A stretch of 64,000 nt of DNA from Phaseolus vulgaris (Eukaryota; Streptophyta; Magnoliopsida; Fabales; Fabaceae): contig NC_023758.2 in the NCBI RefSeq assembly GCF_000499845.2, positions 27,625,520-27,689,519 of the forward strand. Direction: 5' to 3'. Below the pieces are notes generated by a model that saw nothing but the letters and a program-made list of their open reading frames with translations, did not search any database and was not told the origin of the DNA. The position numbers and the translations under genes are program-made. Numbering within the stretch: the stretch's first letter is position 1; the number at the start of each line of letters is the position of its first letter. Shown piece by piece: positions 1-11,759 of this stretch.

Positions 1-2526
1 GACAATGAGGGATTTTTCTTTGTCCTCGACGTCAACTTTCTCTTTCAGAAGTTGATCCCTTTCGGCCTCTAGTTTGGTAAGTTGTGTCTTCAACGCCTCT
101 TGTAATTCTTTGGTCGCTAGTTCATCCCTCCGCATCTTTTCTTTACAAGCCTCGGCAGCCTCCAAGGCCGCCTTCAAAGAATTAGTTGATTCCTCCAACT
201 CGGCCCTCGGCTTAGGCACTAGTCATGTTTAATTCCTCACCAAGCGTCTTACCCACGACAGTAGCCTGACTTTGTAATTCAACTAATTCTTCTATCAAGT
301 TTCTAGTTGGTATGGCCACCAGAACGCCTTTATCTTCTGGGAGAAATTCAAACTGCACTACCTGTGCCACTTGCATCAAAGGGCTTAGCATGGAAGGTTG
401 CCTAATGGATGATTGCCCGGTCTCGGGACCAGCTTGGACCTTAGGCGGATGACCCCTCTTTCGACTAGCTGCCGGTGGAATCGGAGAAATGGTCGGGATA
501 ACTTCAATTGGGGTAATAGCTTTTTCTTTCCCAGTCCCCTCAAAGCTTTTGAGTTTCCGTTCGGCCGCTTGCCGCTTCAGATTACTCATGAACTTGCTCA
601 GAGCTAGATCCATCCGTAAGATAATAGCTGCAAAGTACATATAAAATTAACCCACATCAACATAACGAATACATAGTCAGATGCAGAAAATCTACGTACC
701 ATTGAAATTTATCCACTTCTTGGATGACCCATGTAAAGCTATCAGCTCTCGGATGAGCAGCTTATAGGGAAGTTGATCAAAAACTACCAAAATTGATTTG
801 TCCAACGGTGAGATAGATGACCACAACCAATTACCAAGCTGGGTCGGATTCTCCGTCCAATGGAAAGGAAATTTGGTACGCCCATCCGCATTATAAAACA
901 GATCTCAGCCATCCGACTCCACAAAAATTTTGAAATACTTTTCTTTAAAACTTTTGTATGAAGTAGTAAAAGCAACAAATCGAATATTGCCCGGTCGGCT
1001 AGACAAAGACAACCAGCTCACAGGAGTTGCTGTGAGTTGATTTTAGGTTGATTCATTAGATGACACTTTTTAGAATTAGGATCAAGATTCTTAAGCAATT
1101 ATGAACACAAGAACAAGAACAAAACTAACCAATTAAAACAACACAAGAAGATTGAATCGATTAGAAATAGAAAATAAGAACAATGAACCGAATGAACTTA
1201 TGAAACAACTCAATTAAACCGAATAGAAACACATCTTAAGAAGATGATAAGATTGAAACATTCAACAAACACATTCAACCGATTAGAATCAAGAAACAAC
1301 AAGAATATACTCATTGAAATCAAGAACAAATGAACAAGACATGTTTTTAGAATTTGATATGGAATGGAAATGAAAAGTTGGAAAATTATGTGGTTGAAGC
1401 AAGGGAAGAGGAACACACTACTTGGAAGGTGAATAGGCTCCAAGATGAGTGAAGAATGCCGCCACTTGAGAGCTCCTAAAGACTCACAAGATAAGACTAG
1501 GAAAAGGAGAACAAGTCTCACAAATTCTCACTCAATTTGAGAAGAGTAACTTTACTTCAATTTCAATGTGTCATTACAAGAACCAAGCACCTCTATATAT
1601 AGTGTAGAGGGTCGGTCATTCAAAAGGCAAAAGTGGGAAGAAGCAAATGAAAAGGCATCTTGAAATGTCGCCCCAAACAAGTCACAAACTCTATGAAAAG
1701 TGTTACTTTTCTACTACTTTCTCATAAGTCCTATACTCCTTTTCATACTTCCCTTTTATGTTCTATTTTAAATCTATTATAAATAAATTACAAAAAGATA
1801 TATCAATTAAAGCTCATCTACTAATGCTTGTGCCCTTGCTCTTAGTAATCTTTTGGGCTTGGGCCTCAATGTTAAGAACACTAACAAGAAGAACTTCAAG
1901 TGTTGTGGTCCTTGACCATTCCTCCTATTGATGGAATCTCCATTTGCTTGTTGAGATGACCTTTCAAAGTTAGCATTCATGGTCATCTTTGGGTCGTATT
2001 AGAAGTACTTAGACAGGTATTATAATAATATAAAAAAGCTTCAGGTGTGGGCAGAAGTTTAAAACGGTGACAAAGCACTCGGAACGCCTAAAGGGCCGCC
2101 CACAAGTTTGGGTGCAATTGAGTGGGTGCTACATTGAGGATCCAAAGGACCCCAATGATAAAAATCATCAAAAGGCAAGGTTACGTGCAAATCAGCGAAA
2201 AAAGTACTATATACAAAGAAAAAAATTTGGGGCGCGTTTTCCCGACCATGACATACACGATCGGTAAGACCACAAATATCAGCCATTATCGCATCTAACG
2301 GACAGTCATAAGTTAGAAATGAATTTTTAGCCAAAAACTGGTCTAAACTATCAGAATCCCTCAACCTAGTGGGAATTTTTAACACTAATGGATCAACCCA
2401 ATCATAACTTGGGTCGTCCGACGATTGACCTGACCCACTACCCTCTATCGCACTACCTAACGTAGTACGAGTCACAGATGATTCGGTATTAGCAACGTTA
2501 TCAGAAGAATCCACAGAAGAAGACAT
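1..2526 (-). pseudogene. Antisense ORF (Transposase_28-like) of the Tat element, broken
   Basis: A minus-strand reading frame starts with MSSSVDSSDN at 2526 and runs off the left edge. It has a Ser/Thr-rich start and the family motif TLPFDDF near 2170. Beyond that the similarity continues in another frame (GVLWILNVAPTQLHPN) and meets a TAG stop, so there is at least one frameshift and one nonsense change. After the nested insertion the family reads on at about 1020-700 (SWLSLSSRPGN, SYKSFKEKYFK, WTENPTQLGNW), followed at 640-1 by a Lys/Arg-rich and coiled-coil-like part. The function of this antisense protein is unknown in any Tat element. It acts in retrotransposon biology only, and this copy cannot make a full protein. 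Confidence 0.65.
1031..2015 (-). mobile_element. Nested LTR-retrotransposon fragment inside the antisense ORF
   Basis: About 1 kb interrupts the antisense ORF: protein similarity stops at about 2018 and resumes at about 1025. Read on the minus strand, the insert begins with a stretch that can encode a polyprotein-like C-terminus (RPKRLLRARAQALVDEL, then stop) near 1880-1820. It continues with AT-rich sequence and a TATATATAG box near 1590-1600, as in the U3 region of an LTR. A 3-nt-wide TG/CA choice at 1031 and 2015 is plausible, but I found no matching target-site duplication, so the exact ends are uncertain. It could be a truncated element rather than a solo LTR. Confidence 0.5.
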
Positions 2527-2926
2527 TACTGACTTGAAAACTTGACAATTTAAGGAAAGTAGCGGACTCGGCACTTGGAGCAAACGACACAAGTTCTAGG
2601 AGCAAGCAGGAAAGCGTAAACCCTCCCACGTTCTAATGAAGTGCTATTTATAGCAAAGCAAGTAAGAGAGAGAGTCCTCTACCCTTCATCCAACACCATT
2701 AGATATAATGTGATCCAATGGCCAACACTACTCGGCATCCGAAACGACACGAAATCCCCACCATTGAATGCATGTAATGAAACAGTGCATCTCGAAACGG
2801 TGGCTCTGCCAAACGTCACATATCTGTCACGCATTGAATGTTGCCAGCAGTCATGCATCACCTCGAGAACCCCAACCATCCTACACGACTCTTCAGAAAT
2901 GAATCTCTTCGATCTCGGGGGGCAAG

Positions 2927-3379
2927 TGTATCGGTCGGGGCTGGACGACCGGGTAACCAACCACTCGAGTCAAATAACATTTACAAAGAAATAAATAAGC
3001 AGTTACAAATAATGTTGAATGGGTCAAATGCACATTCCGAAATATCAGGGAAATATCCCAATATAATGATAGAAACTAACAAAACCGAAAGATACACTTC
3101 CATGATATCAAGGAACCACTATGCATGTTAGTTGTTAACTGACTATCCACCTCACACATGTAAAAGCCCATGAATCAACATTATAAATAGAACTATTTGC
3201 GAGAAAATGAGGTACGTTTTTTGATATTCTAGGAGAACACACTTAAATCATAGCGCTAAGTTGAGCGTCGAAGTGTAATCGTAGGTACCCCCAACCGGCG
3301 GAGCACCTACGAAAAAGGGAGGAAGCTTGAAGAAACTCAAGGACAACCGACACGTCAAAAATTTTGTACCCAACAGACA
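2927..3379 (+). repeat. 3' LTR of the Tat-like element (453 bp)
   Basis: The LTR begins TGTATCGGTCGG right after the purine-rich tract and ends AACAGACA, giving the usual TG...CA limits. A TATA box (TATAAATAG) lies at 3182-3190. Downstream is the 'TTGAGCGTCG ... GTAGGTACCCCC' type of sequence found near the 3' end of many legume gypsy LTRs. All of these read on the plus strand and so set the element's orientation. The exact ends are inferred from TG/CA and the PPT position, because the partner LTR is outside the window. Confidence 0.65.
3182..3190 (+). promoter_or_regulatory. TATA box inside the LTR
   Basis: TATAAATAG lies about 255 bp into the LTR and about 190 bp before its end, the expected place for the retrotransposon's own promoter (U3/R boundary). 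Confidence 0.5.
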
Positions 3380-6350
3380 TGTATTACCTGGGCCCCTCTA
3401 CCCCGTATAGGTACATTTTATGATTTGCCTAGATAGATGTGTTTGCATGTGGTAATTATAGTTTCAGGATTAATCTTTGTTAGTTTAGAGTCCGAGTAAT
3501 ATATTTAGATTATTGATCATGACTATGTGGCGTAAGTTAAGTTATCCTGTGTTTTCTTTATGAGTTTGAACTCTTTGTGAGTACTCCTACTATGTGTGGA
3601 GCGAAAACATGAATTTAGTTAAGTTAAGGAAGAAAATTACCTTACTTTTAGGTCTATTTTGGCTTAAGTGAAAATTTGGTGGTTGATAATTTTTTATTGT
3701 TTCGATTAAATTTTATGAAAAAGTTATTTATATATGTAATTCAAAATAATTAGTTTATGTGTTATGCGATTTTCTATGATATCTTTGGATTGTTTAAAAA
3801 TCTAAATTTTTGTGTAAATGAGTGGTGTACCTATGTGTGATATGAAATATGAATTATATGAAAATGTGATCGAAACATAGTATTTCAAGAAAGTAAATAC
3901 CATGTTGAGATTGTTAGGATGTGCATTGACTAGTGATTCGTCAAGAAAGAGGTATACTGACTCTACTAGTATATTGAAATCAAATAGATAGAGATGATCA
4001 GTTGGTGAGAGTCGAATGAGATTCATATGATTAAGTATGTGCTTTGAAAGATAATTGGTTTAACATGTCATATGAACTAACAATCTCATATGAGATGATT
4101 TGGTACTGAGACTATTATGCGCATGAATGTGGATTTCACAACACGATAGTATGATAGGTACATATTTCTGAGTCTAACACGATTCTTTCGAAAGTAAAAT
4201 CAAATGTCTATGATGTTGTGTCAGTAAAATTCTAACATAAAAAATATTAATTGTGAATTATTTATAGACACTTTACTCCTTTGTTAAAATGTAATGAAAC
4301 TTTGATAAAACTTCATTTCAAATAATATCAAATAGATAATCTTTTATTATTATTTTATTTTTAATATATGTATATATTTTAAATTTCTTATGAATATGAA
4401 TTTATTTTGAAATATTTTATGAATAATACGTATATATATTTAATTAAATATCTCTATATGCGTGATATATATATTTTAGATGATGTAAGATGTTACAAAA
4501 TTAGATTATAAATTTTTTTACTTGGATGAAATGGATATTAGCACTAACAATTTAAACAAACCAATTTTGAAAACTCTACTATTAGATTAGGTGAAGTGAC
4601 TGGAGTGAGATAGTTCTATAATCCAACTCATTTTTTAGGTATAAAATACAACTATGATGAACCAACCACTCCAACAACATTTTCAGGTGAGTTGACATCA
4701 ATAATTTTTAAATCAGTCACAAAACAATGGGTTTGGTGGGTTTCTTAAATTTTCAAAACATGCGATGCAATTGCAATGGCTATAAAAAAAATTGGTTAAA
4801 TAAATTAAGTTAATAGAATAATAGCAATAATAATAATAATCATCCTTTTTCTCTTTAATTAAACAATATCCCTGCTCTCTGCTAAACACACTATAGATAT
4901 TTTTAGTTTTAAATATACTTTTTATTCCCATTAAATATATGATTTTATTTTGTTAATAATTTAAAACATAGAAAACAAATCATTATATGAATGATTTGTT
5001 AAGATGATTATTCTCATTTGAAGAAAATGGCTCAACTGCTATATAGGCCATGGTTTTTCCACATGCATAGTTGGTCAACAACCAAAAACCCTTTTTCTGA
5101 AGTTTTCCTTTCTCTTCATTTTCAAATTTTACCAACTCAAATTCCACAAATCTAAAATCTGAAATTTCAAATCTGTTCTTATTCAAGAAGAGACGAAAGA
5201 CAACGTCACATAAAAAAATTGATCATCTCCCCCAACATAAAAACACAAATGTATAATATAAAATCTTTAATTTGTAGAAAATGATCAAACCAGATAGTGT
5301 CAAAATGAAATCAAAGTCTATCATAAAATAAATAAATGACATCCAAAGTCGTTGTTGTTTCTTCAAGTCAAGTATGAATAATAATTTTAAAATAATGATT
5401 AAAAATAATTCCTTTTTCAAATGGATAGTTAAATTTTAAATATTTCATAATAATTTATTTGAAATAATACTTGAGGAGAGAAACGGTGCCATGGACCTAG
5501 TTTACAAGTCTTTAAAACTGATAAACTTCATAATGTCTTTGTCAGATTGGTATGATGCTGTATGATTTTTCTCATTTTTCTTTGACCTTTGGTTCAAGAT
5601 TTGTGGCTAATTTTCTTCTGTGGAAGTTTTGATGTGTAGGAAAAAAAAAATTAATCTTTGAAAGATGCATTCATTATGTCATCATTCTTGTTTTTCATAT
5701 ACTTCATCAATTAAATCATTTAAGAACTCTGTTTTGTATGAAGTGCTCACCTACAGACAAAGACATCAATGCGACACTATTCCATGTTTTGAATGAAATA
5801 AATTGAAAAGACATGATTAAAAGTTAGTGGCTAAGGAATCTTATGGCAAAATAATTTTCTTTAATGAACTAAGATGATAACAACAAACATATCTTATGTT
5901 ATAATGTTTTTACTACCTTGTTCATTCCTTAGAAATTGGTAACTTATGTCCCTTCAGCTATGTCCAAGTTGAAAAATCAACCTACCTTAATTATTAGCCC
6001 ATGGTAAGCTTTCTGTAAAATACTTACTTTTCTTATCCTTTTTTCAAACCCACTTCATATTCAACATCAAGAAACTTTTGTGGAAAAATATGATAAATGT
6101 AAGCAATAATTTGTTTAATTTATTTTTAATACAATTCTAGCACATTCTTAAGCTTAATCCTGAAGATTGAAAATGATATTTTTGTCTTTCAAGACCATCA
6201 ACTTCCTACTTAGTGAGAGTAACTTGAACTACACCTTTTCTATATTTCTTCCTTTCTTGGTAGAACTATACAGAAGTTGTGGGAAGAAATACATTAATAC
6301 GCCTAAACAGGAATGAGCAAACGTGAAAGTAAAGGTTGAGTTTTTTCACA
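3380..6350. other. AT-rich intergenic sequence, no gene seen
   Basis: Between the retrotransposon and the PLR promoter I see only AT-rich sequence with short, unrelated ORFs, a small run of A at about 5640 and no clear repeat structure. Confidence 0.6.
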
Positions 6351-6356
6351 AGTTTT

Positions 6357-6364
6357 TATATATA
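6357..6364 (+). promoter_or_regulatory. TATA box of the PLR gene
   Basis: TATATATA lies 44 bp before the PLR start codon. If it is used, the 5' untranslated leader would be short (roughly 15-20 nt). Confidence 0.5.
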
Positions 6365-6407
6365 GTTGGCATTGGCTGGTGGATTTAGTCAAAACTAAGG
6401 CGAGGCA

Positions 6408-8746
6408 ATGGGAAAGAGCAAGGTTCTTGTTGTGGGGGGAACTGGGTATGTGGGAAGGAGGATAGTGAAGGCAAGTCTAGAACAAGGGCATGAAACCTAT
6501 GTTCTTCAACGTCCTGAATTGGGGTTAGATATTGAGAAGTTGCAGATGCTGCTTTCATTCAAGAAGCAAGGTGCTCACCTTGTGGAGGCTTCTTTTTCTG
6601 ATCATCAGAGCTTGGTGGATGCTGTGAAACTTGTGGATGTTGTGATTTGCACCATGTCTGGGGTTCATTTTCGCTCTCACAGCTTGTTGATGCAGCTCCA
6701 ACTTGTTGAGGCCATCAAAGTTGCAGGAAATGTCAAGGTATGTGTTTTTCGTATGTATGTGACACACATCCAACTTCACATAACACCAATTTGTGTTTAT
6801 CTCTTTTCATCTTGATTATGACATGAATGTAAACAAAGTAAGTGTTGTTATACAAACTGATGTATGTGTAAGTTTTTTGCTTTCTCATGGATCATGTTAT
6901 AATAAACTCTTTCTATAAGTTTCTTAACAACTGCTTAAGCAAAAGATATCATAATTAGACAAGAAGATTGAATACGATCTATAATTTTCAATAAATTTTA
7001 AAGAATAAAAGAATATGTTAAAGAAGTGTTAAAGTCTATCTTACTGATAGAATCATAGAACGTTGAGGTACACAACCATTTTTAAATCAGTGTTTTGTAC
7101 CCTTCAATTCAAGCCTTAAAAGATAAATCAATCATAAGATGCCAATGAATTGGTTTAGCAGCAAATGTTATAGAAGCATAGGAAAAGGGCAATAAAAAGA
7201 GTAGGTCCAAAGAAATTGCATTGGTGTGTATACTGTGTAATCAGGTTTTGAGGCAAAGTGTATGCTCCTAACCGATATGACTAATTACTGTGCTGGTTTT
7301 GAAAAAACCACCTTGGTCTGGCCCAGTTCATTAACAGATACAATGTACCTGACAACCTTATAGTGACAATAAAAAGGCTATTTCTTCCTCCACAGATCAA
7401 TTAAGATCAGCATCCATCATTTTTTTTAAAATCCTAAATTGCCCTTGTCACCTTTTTTGGATTTTCATATACAAAATGAGAAAAAAAAAACTTTTGAATC
7501 TTAGCATTGGGATGATATTTTTGAAGATACATCTCACTTTTGAATTGCATATTTCGAATTATCTTATTTTACCTTATTTGTGTTATGGATATAAATATAA
7601 AAAAAAAAAAAAAAAACAGACATTTCCTATGCAGGTATTAGGTTCATTTTACAATTTATCTGGTAAGGGAGAATTAGCCCAATAAAAATAGTATGTAGAT
7701 AATTTCAAAGTTTTATGAAAAATTTATTTAGTTTTGGCTCAAATTTTACAATTATGGTACATTTAATTTTTACATTTGAATAGAACCGGTGAATATTTTT
7801 ATAATCTTAATCATGCTATAAAAAACTTTAGATAAGTTGAATAATTTTTATTTTACTAATGACTGTCCTGTGACATTAAGAACTTATAATTTAAAAATTT
7901 GTTTGTTGTATAGCGTTTTCTGCCTTCAGAATTTGGCATGGACCCTGCACTTATGGGACATGCACTTGAACCGGGAAGAGTAACCTTCGATGACAAAATG
8001 ACTGTAAGGAAAGCAATTGAAGATGCTAACATCCCTTTCACTTACATCTCTGCTAACTGCTTTGCTGGTTACTTTGTTGGTAACCTCTCTCAAATGGGGA
8101 CCCTCCTCCCTCCACGAGACAAGGTCATTCTCTATGGTGATGGCAATGTCAAAGGTACACCATATTTTAGTATGACACTCTTTGCTGTCCAAGTGTGTGC
8201 AACTTATTCATAGTTTAAGAAATTAAGATACATTCACAGGTTGTCCAATACTCTATATATACTAATGAATATCCATTCACAATGCAGTTGTTTACATGGA
8301 TGAAGATGATGTTGCAACATACACAATCAAGGCAACTGATGATCCTCGAACATTGAACAAGACTGTGTACCTAAGACCACCAGAAAACATTCTCACTCAA
8401 AGACAGCTAATTGAGAAGTGGGAGAAGCTCACAGGGAAGCAACTAGAGAAGTCCAGCATAAATGAACAGGATTTTCTTGCTTCCATGAAAGGTAAACAGT
8501 ATACCCAGAAGAGAAAGTACTAAACTTTTCTAGTAATTCATTTATATCACCAAAAGATGACTTTGGTGAATGTGGATTCTAGGTTTGGACTATGCAGGCC
8601 AAGTGGGAGTGGGGCACTTCTATCATGTTTTCTATGAAGGGTGTTTGACAAATTTTGAAATAGGAGAAGGTGGAGAAGAAGCTTCAGCACTATATCCAGA
8701 GGTGAATTACACGCGCATGGATGAATACCTTCAAGTGTATGTGTGA
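6408..8746 (+). CDS. PLR: Pinoresinol-lariciresinol reductase (PLR), 4 exons
   Basis: Exons 6408-6737, 7914-8154, 8288-8491 and 8583-8746 join in frame to 312 residues, the usual PLR length. All introns are GT-AG; intron 1 is 1,176 bp. The enzyme belongs to the NmrA/isoflavone-reductase-like group of short-chain dehydrogenases. In that family PLR uses NADPH to reduce pinoresinol to lariciresinol and on to secoisolariciresinol in the cytosol (lignan synthesis). The N-terminal NADPH loop GGTGYVG (G10, G13, G16) is intact. The catalytic lysine is in FDDKMTVRK and counts to K138, the position known in characterised PLRs. The motifs RFLPSEFGMDP and GYFVGNLSQMG and the C-terminus EVNYTRMDEYLQVYV also match PLR. 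Whether it does both reductions or only the first (PrR type) cannot be told from sequence alone. It converges with the MYB-CC gene 421 bp away. Confidence 0.93.
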
Positions 8747-9167
8747 TGAGATTATAGGCATGAAAAGGTACAACACCAACCAAAAAAATTGGGAGTTGTT
8801 AAAATACAATTATTGAAGAGAGAGAATGCAAGAGATTCTAGTTTTTTTTCTGTTGAATGGTTTGTAATCATGTCTGCTGTAATTGTGAAATTTAATTTTT
8901 CATCTGAATTCCCAAACATAGAAGAAAATAATGGTCACCTCGATTATTGTTGATGTTGCCATTGCAAGCCTTTGAACTCGGGAGTGAAAAGAGAAAAACA
9001 AATGTAACCATTTTTAACTGAATAGCATGGATTTTGAAAAGGGTCTGTGATGTGATTGATATTTTAGCATCAACCTAGGGAGGGACAAAATTATTGAGAA
9101 TATCTAGGGAAAGGGGTATATATCATTCAATCTAATGCCTAACTTAAAGTCTGACAATTCAAAAAAT
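8747..9167. other. Shared 3' intergenic region between PLR and MYB-CC genes
   Basis: This 421-bp stretch holds the 3' UTRs of two convergent genes. It contains T-rich runs but no further ORF or repeat that I can support. Confidence 0.5.
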
Positions 9168-11511
9168 TTACCCCCTGTATGAAATCATATTGACATCCAT
9201 TTCAGCCCCACCTGCAGATACAAGATCATTGCTACCCTTAATGTTCAAGTCAAACTCTATTGAACCCCCTTCAATCTTGGGCTTTTGATCCCTATTTTGT
9301 TCTCTCCCTACTTCCTCATAATGGAAATCTGAGCCATGATTCTTATTATAAAAATCAGTCACTTCTATTATGTTTTCTTTGCTATCTTTATTCATATTTT
9401 CCATGAAATTTGACAAAGCAGAGTTGAATTCTGTCAACTGAGCTCTTGATGCTTCAAGACTTCCTGATCCATCCAAGGAAAGGGTTCTCTGAGCTTTCTC
9501 TAACACTGCTTGCAAATACTTCCCTTGAGCCTCTATTCGCATCTGCAACTTCTTCTGTACCTGTTGGCAAGAAAGGAGTTTATTTAACACAAATGAATCA
9601 AGATTTTCTACAGTTGAACAGAAAAATTTAGAAAATCACATCTTACAAAAATGGAATTTAGAACTATGCAGGATAAAAATGAGAAATACCTCGAGCTGGT
9701 CTTCCAATCTCTTTTGAACTTCAATCTGATGCCTCAGTGCTTCTGCTATCGGGATCTCTCTATTTTAGTTAAGAAAATTTGTTAGGAAACGGAGAAACCA
9801 AACAAGTGCAAGAAGTGAGTTGCATTTACACAACTTCAGTTTTTTTTGTTTTTATGAAGTACACAAAGCTAAAAGGGCTTATTAAGGGGACAAGAAATTT
9901 AGATGAGAGTTTGGTTCATAGAAACTATAGTTATGCATATAATCTGAAACATACCCCCCTTCATTATCACCTCTGTAACTGGTGTTAGGCCCTGAAGAAC
10001 GGTTACTAAAATTTACAAACGAACATCCTAAAAAGAAACAGAAACATGGAAAGAACATTATTACGATATTATCAAACATTGCCAGATATTATGTTCTCTA
10101 TTTAAGTGAATAGTTTCTTGAGGTAAATCAACTGACAACTATTCTAAATGATCTGTTAAAAAATTGCATAGTATACTCAGTGTTTGTCAAAACTTGAAAC
10201 GGACTCACTACTATTCTCTTTGTTCAGTTCCTCATTTTGTTTTCGAGCCTGCTGTCCAAGTCTGTACTTCTGCAAATTAACAAATAACAATACCAAATTA
10301 TGACTCCAAATGGTGATTCTTTGATCATCGTTATCAGAAAATAAGAAAATTACAGAGAGGAAGACCAAACATAGCATGAGGGAGGTTCTACTTCAAATTT
10401 TCCAAAATTTGATTCATGAATTCCAAAAATCATTCACATATAAATTCAGTATTTTCACTCCTTCGTTTAGACTACTTTTTTTCCATCTTTCTACAAGAAT
10501 TTTTTTATAGAACTAATTAAATAATGATAATATATCAAAATAACTTATACTTTGTCTTTTCACTTCTCCATCTATCTATCTTTCCTTCTACATTTTGTAA
10601 ACTTATCCTCATGAATGAAATCTATTACATGCAAGTTGAATCTAATTACCTGTAAATGGCTCTTCAAATGATATAGTGTCAGACCTTTCAACCCCATTAA
10701 CCTCAGAACAGACTTCGGAGTCGCCTCTGAACACAAAACAAACCATTTCAGATTAATGTCGTTTTCTGACAACAGAAACTTTCACCAACATTAAACCAGA
10801 AGATTATAAAATATTCCTAATGATCATTGAGTAAACATTGGATCAGTCCACAGCGTACATTAGCTGTACAAGAAAAATCCCTAGAGCAAAAAACTCGAAG
10901 GAAAGTGATTGGATATTTCCATCACATGTTTTCCCTTTCATTCTCCCAATGAACCAACGATTTGTTTTGTACCGCAAAAATAATGTACAGAGGAGGGACA
11001 CACCAAATGCTACTTTAATTTCAGCATATATCAGCATGCAGATTATACGAACAACCCTTTGCTAGACAATACATAATTCTGTGACCAACCCAATTTCTTG
11101 ATTTGGCGAAGCAAGTAATTGTAGTTTCTAAAAGCACCCCGTTACTCCACCTTTTTTCTACCCTTTCTGAACTCCAGTTTCAACAAAAACTTATCTCTCA
11201 AGTTAACTTTCTGTATCAACAACACCAACAGACATAATGCACATTTTTTAAATTCAATATACAAAAAAAAACAGAGACAGAAGAATTTGTTTAGTGAAAA
11301 TACTTTTCAACTCTCAAAATTGAAATCGAAACATGCAACAATATGATGAGAGAAAAAAAATAGTGTACATACTATCGGGGCCACCAAGCTTTGTGACTGC
11401 ATCCACAAAGCGATCATGAAGATCTGTTGTCCATCTTAGCCTTGGCTTCGGGTCTCGTGTCATAGTCATCACCACTCCATTATAACTTTCTCTTCCTCCA
11501 CCCTCCATCAC
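9168..11511 (-). CDS. MYB-CC (PHR1-LIKE) transcription factor, PHL11-type, 6 exons
   Basis: Minus-strand exons 11511-11373, 10726-10650, 10269-10209, 10027-9955, 9759-9690 and 9560-9168 join in frame to 270 residues. The single GARP/MYB repeat spans about residues 20-75: DPKPRLRWTTDLHDRFVDAV, KATPKSVLRLMG, then SHLQKYR. The MYB-CC coiled coil follows at about 118-160 (EIPIAEALRHQIEVQKRLE, QLEVQKKLQMRIEAQGKYL). The C-terminus has an EFDLNIKG segment resembling an EAR-like DLN motif. MYB-CC proteins are nuclear, dimerise through the coiled coil and bind P1BS-type sites (GNATATNC); several control phosphate-starvation genes. The wording of the MYB domain resembles Arabidopsis PHL11/PHL8 more than PHR1, a judgement from memory. 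The exon 3 end and exon 4 start were chosen because they alone keep the frame open. Confidence 0.88.
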
Positions 11512-11614
11512 TCACTCCCTCACTTCTTATGCTTCTTCTTCAATTCAACTCAACCACCTTACTTTCTTTTCAACTTGAAAAGCAAATTCCAACAATCCCA
11601 CTTGCAGCTTTTGC

Positions 11615-11624
11615 TTTATATATA
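11615..11624 (-). promoter_or_regulatory. Probable TATA box of the MYB-CC gene
   Basis: On the minus strand this reads TATATATAAA, about 105 bp upstream of the start codon, with a CT-rich leader (seen as GA-rich/AG-rich on the coding side) between them. Confidence 0.45.
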
Positions 11625-11759
11625 CCTCTCAGCCAAACAGCGCCTTCATTCTATCATCCCAAAAGCGAAAAAGGAGAAAGGAAAAAGAAGGGATCAGCTT
11701 AGGCCACAAGAAGATATACCATATACCCTTTGCAACTGGGCACTATGTTTTTGCTGATG

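Larger units (their letters stand above)
1..3379 (+). mobile_element. 3' end of a Tat-lineage Ty3/gypsy LTR retrotransposon
   Basis: The segment combines a minus-strand ORF of the 'putative gypsy type transposon' family (Pfam Transposase_28) with a plus-oriented LTR immediately to its right. In Tat elements (Grande, RIRE2, Retand) an extra antisense ORF sits between pol and the 3' LTR, so this arrangement reads as the 3' end of a plus-strand element whose gag-pol lies left of the window. A purine-rich run (GGGGGGCAAG, ending 2926) just before the LTR fits a polypurine tract. The copy is decayed (frameshift, stop, nested insertion). The 5' LTR and the target-site duplication cannot be seen here. 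Confidence 0.75.

Noticed and set aside
7476..7685. 69-codon plus-strand ORF in PLR intron 1
   Set aside because: Built of poly-A (Lys) runs and AT-rich text, and lies between well-defined splice sites.
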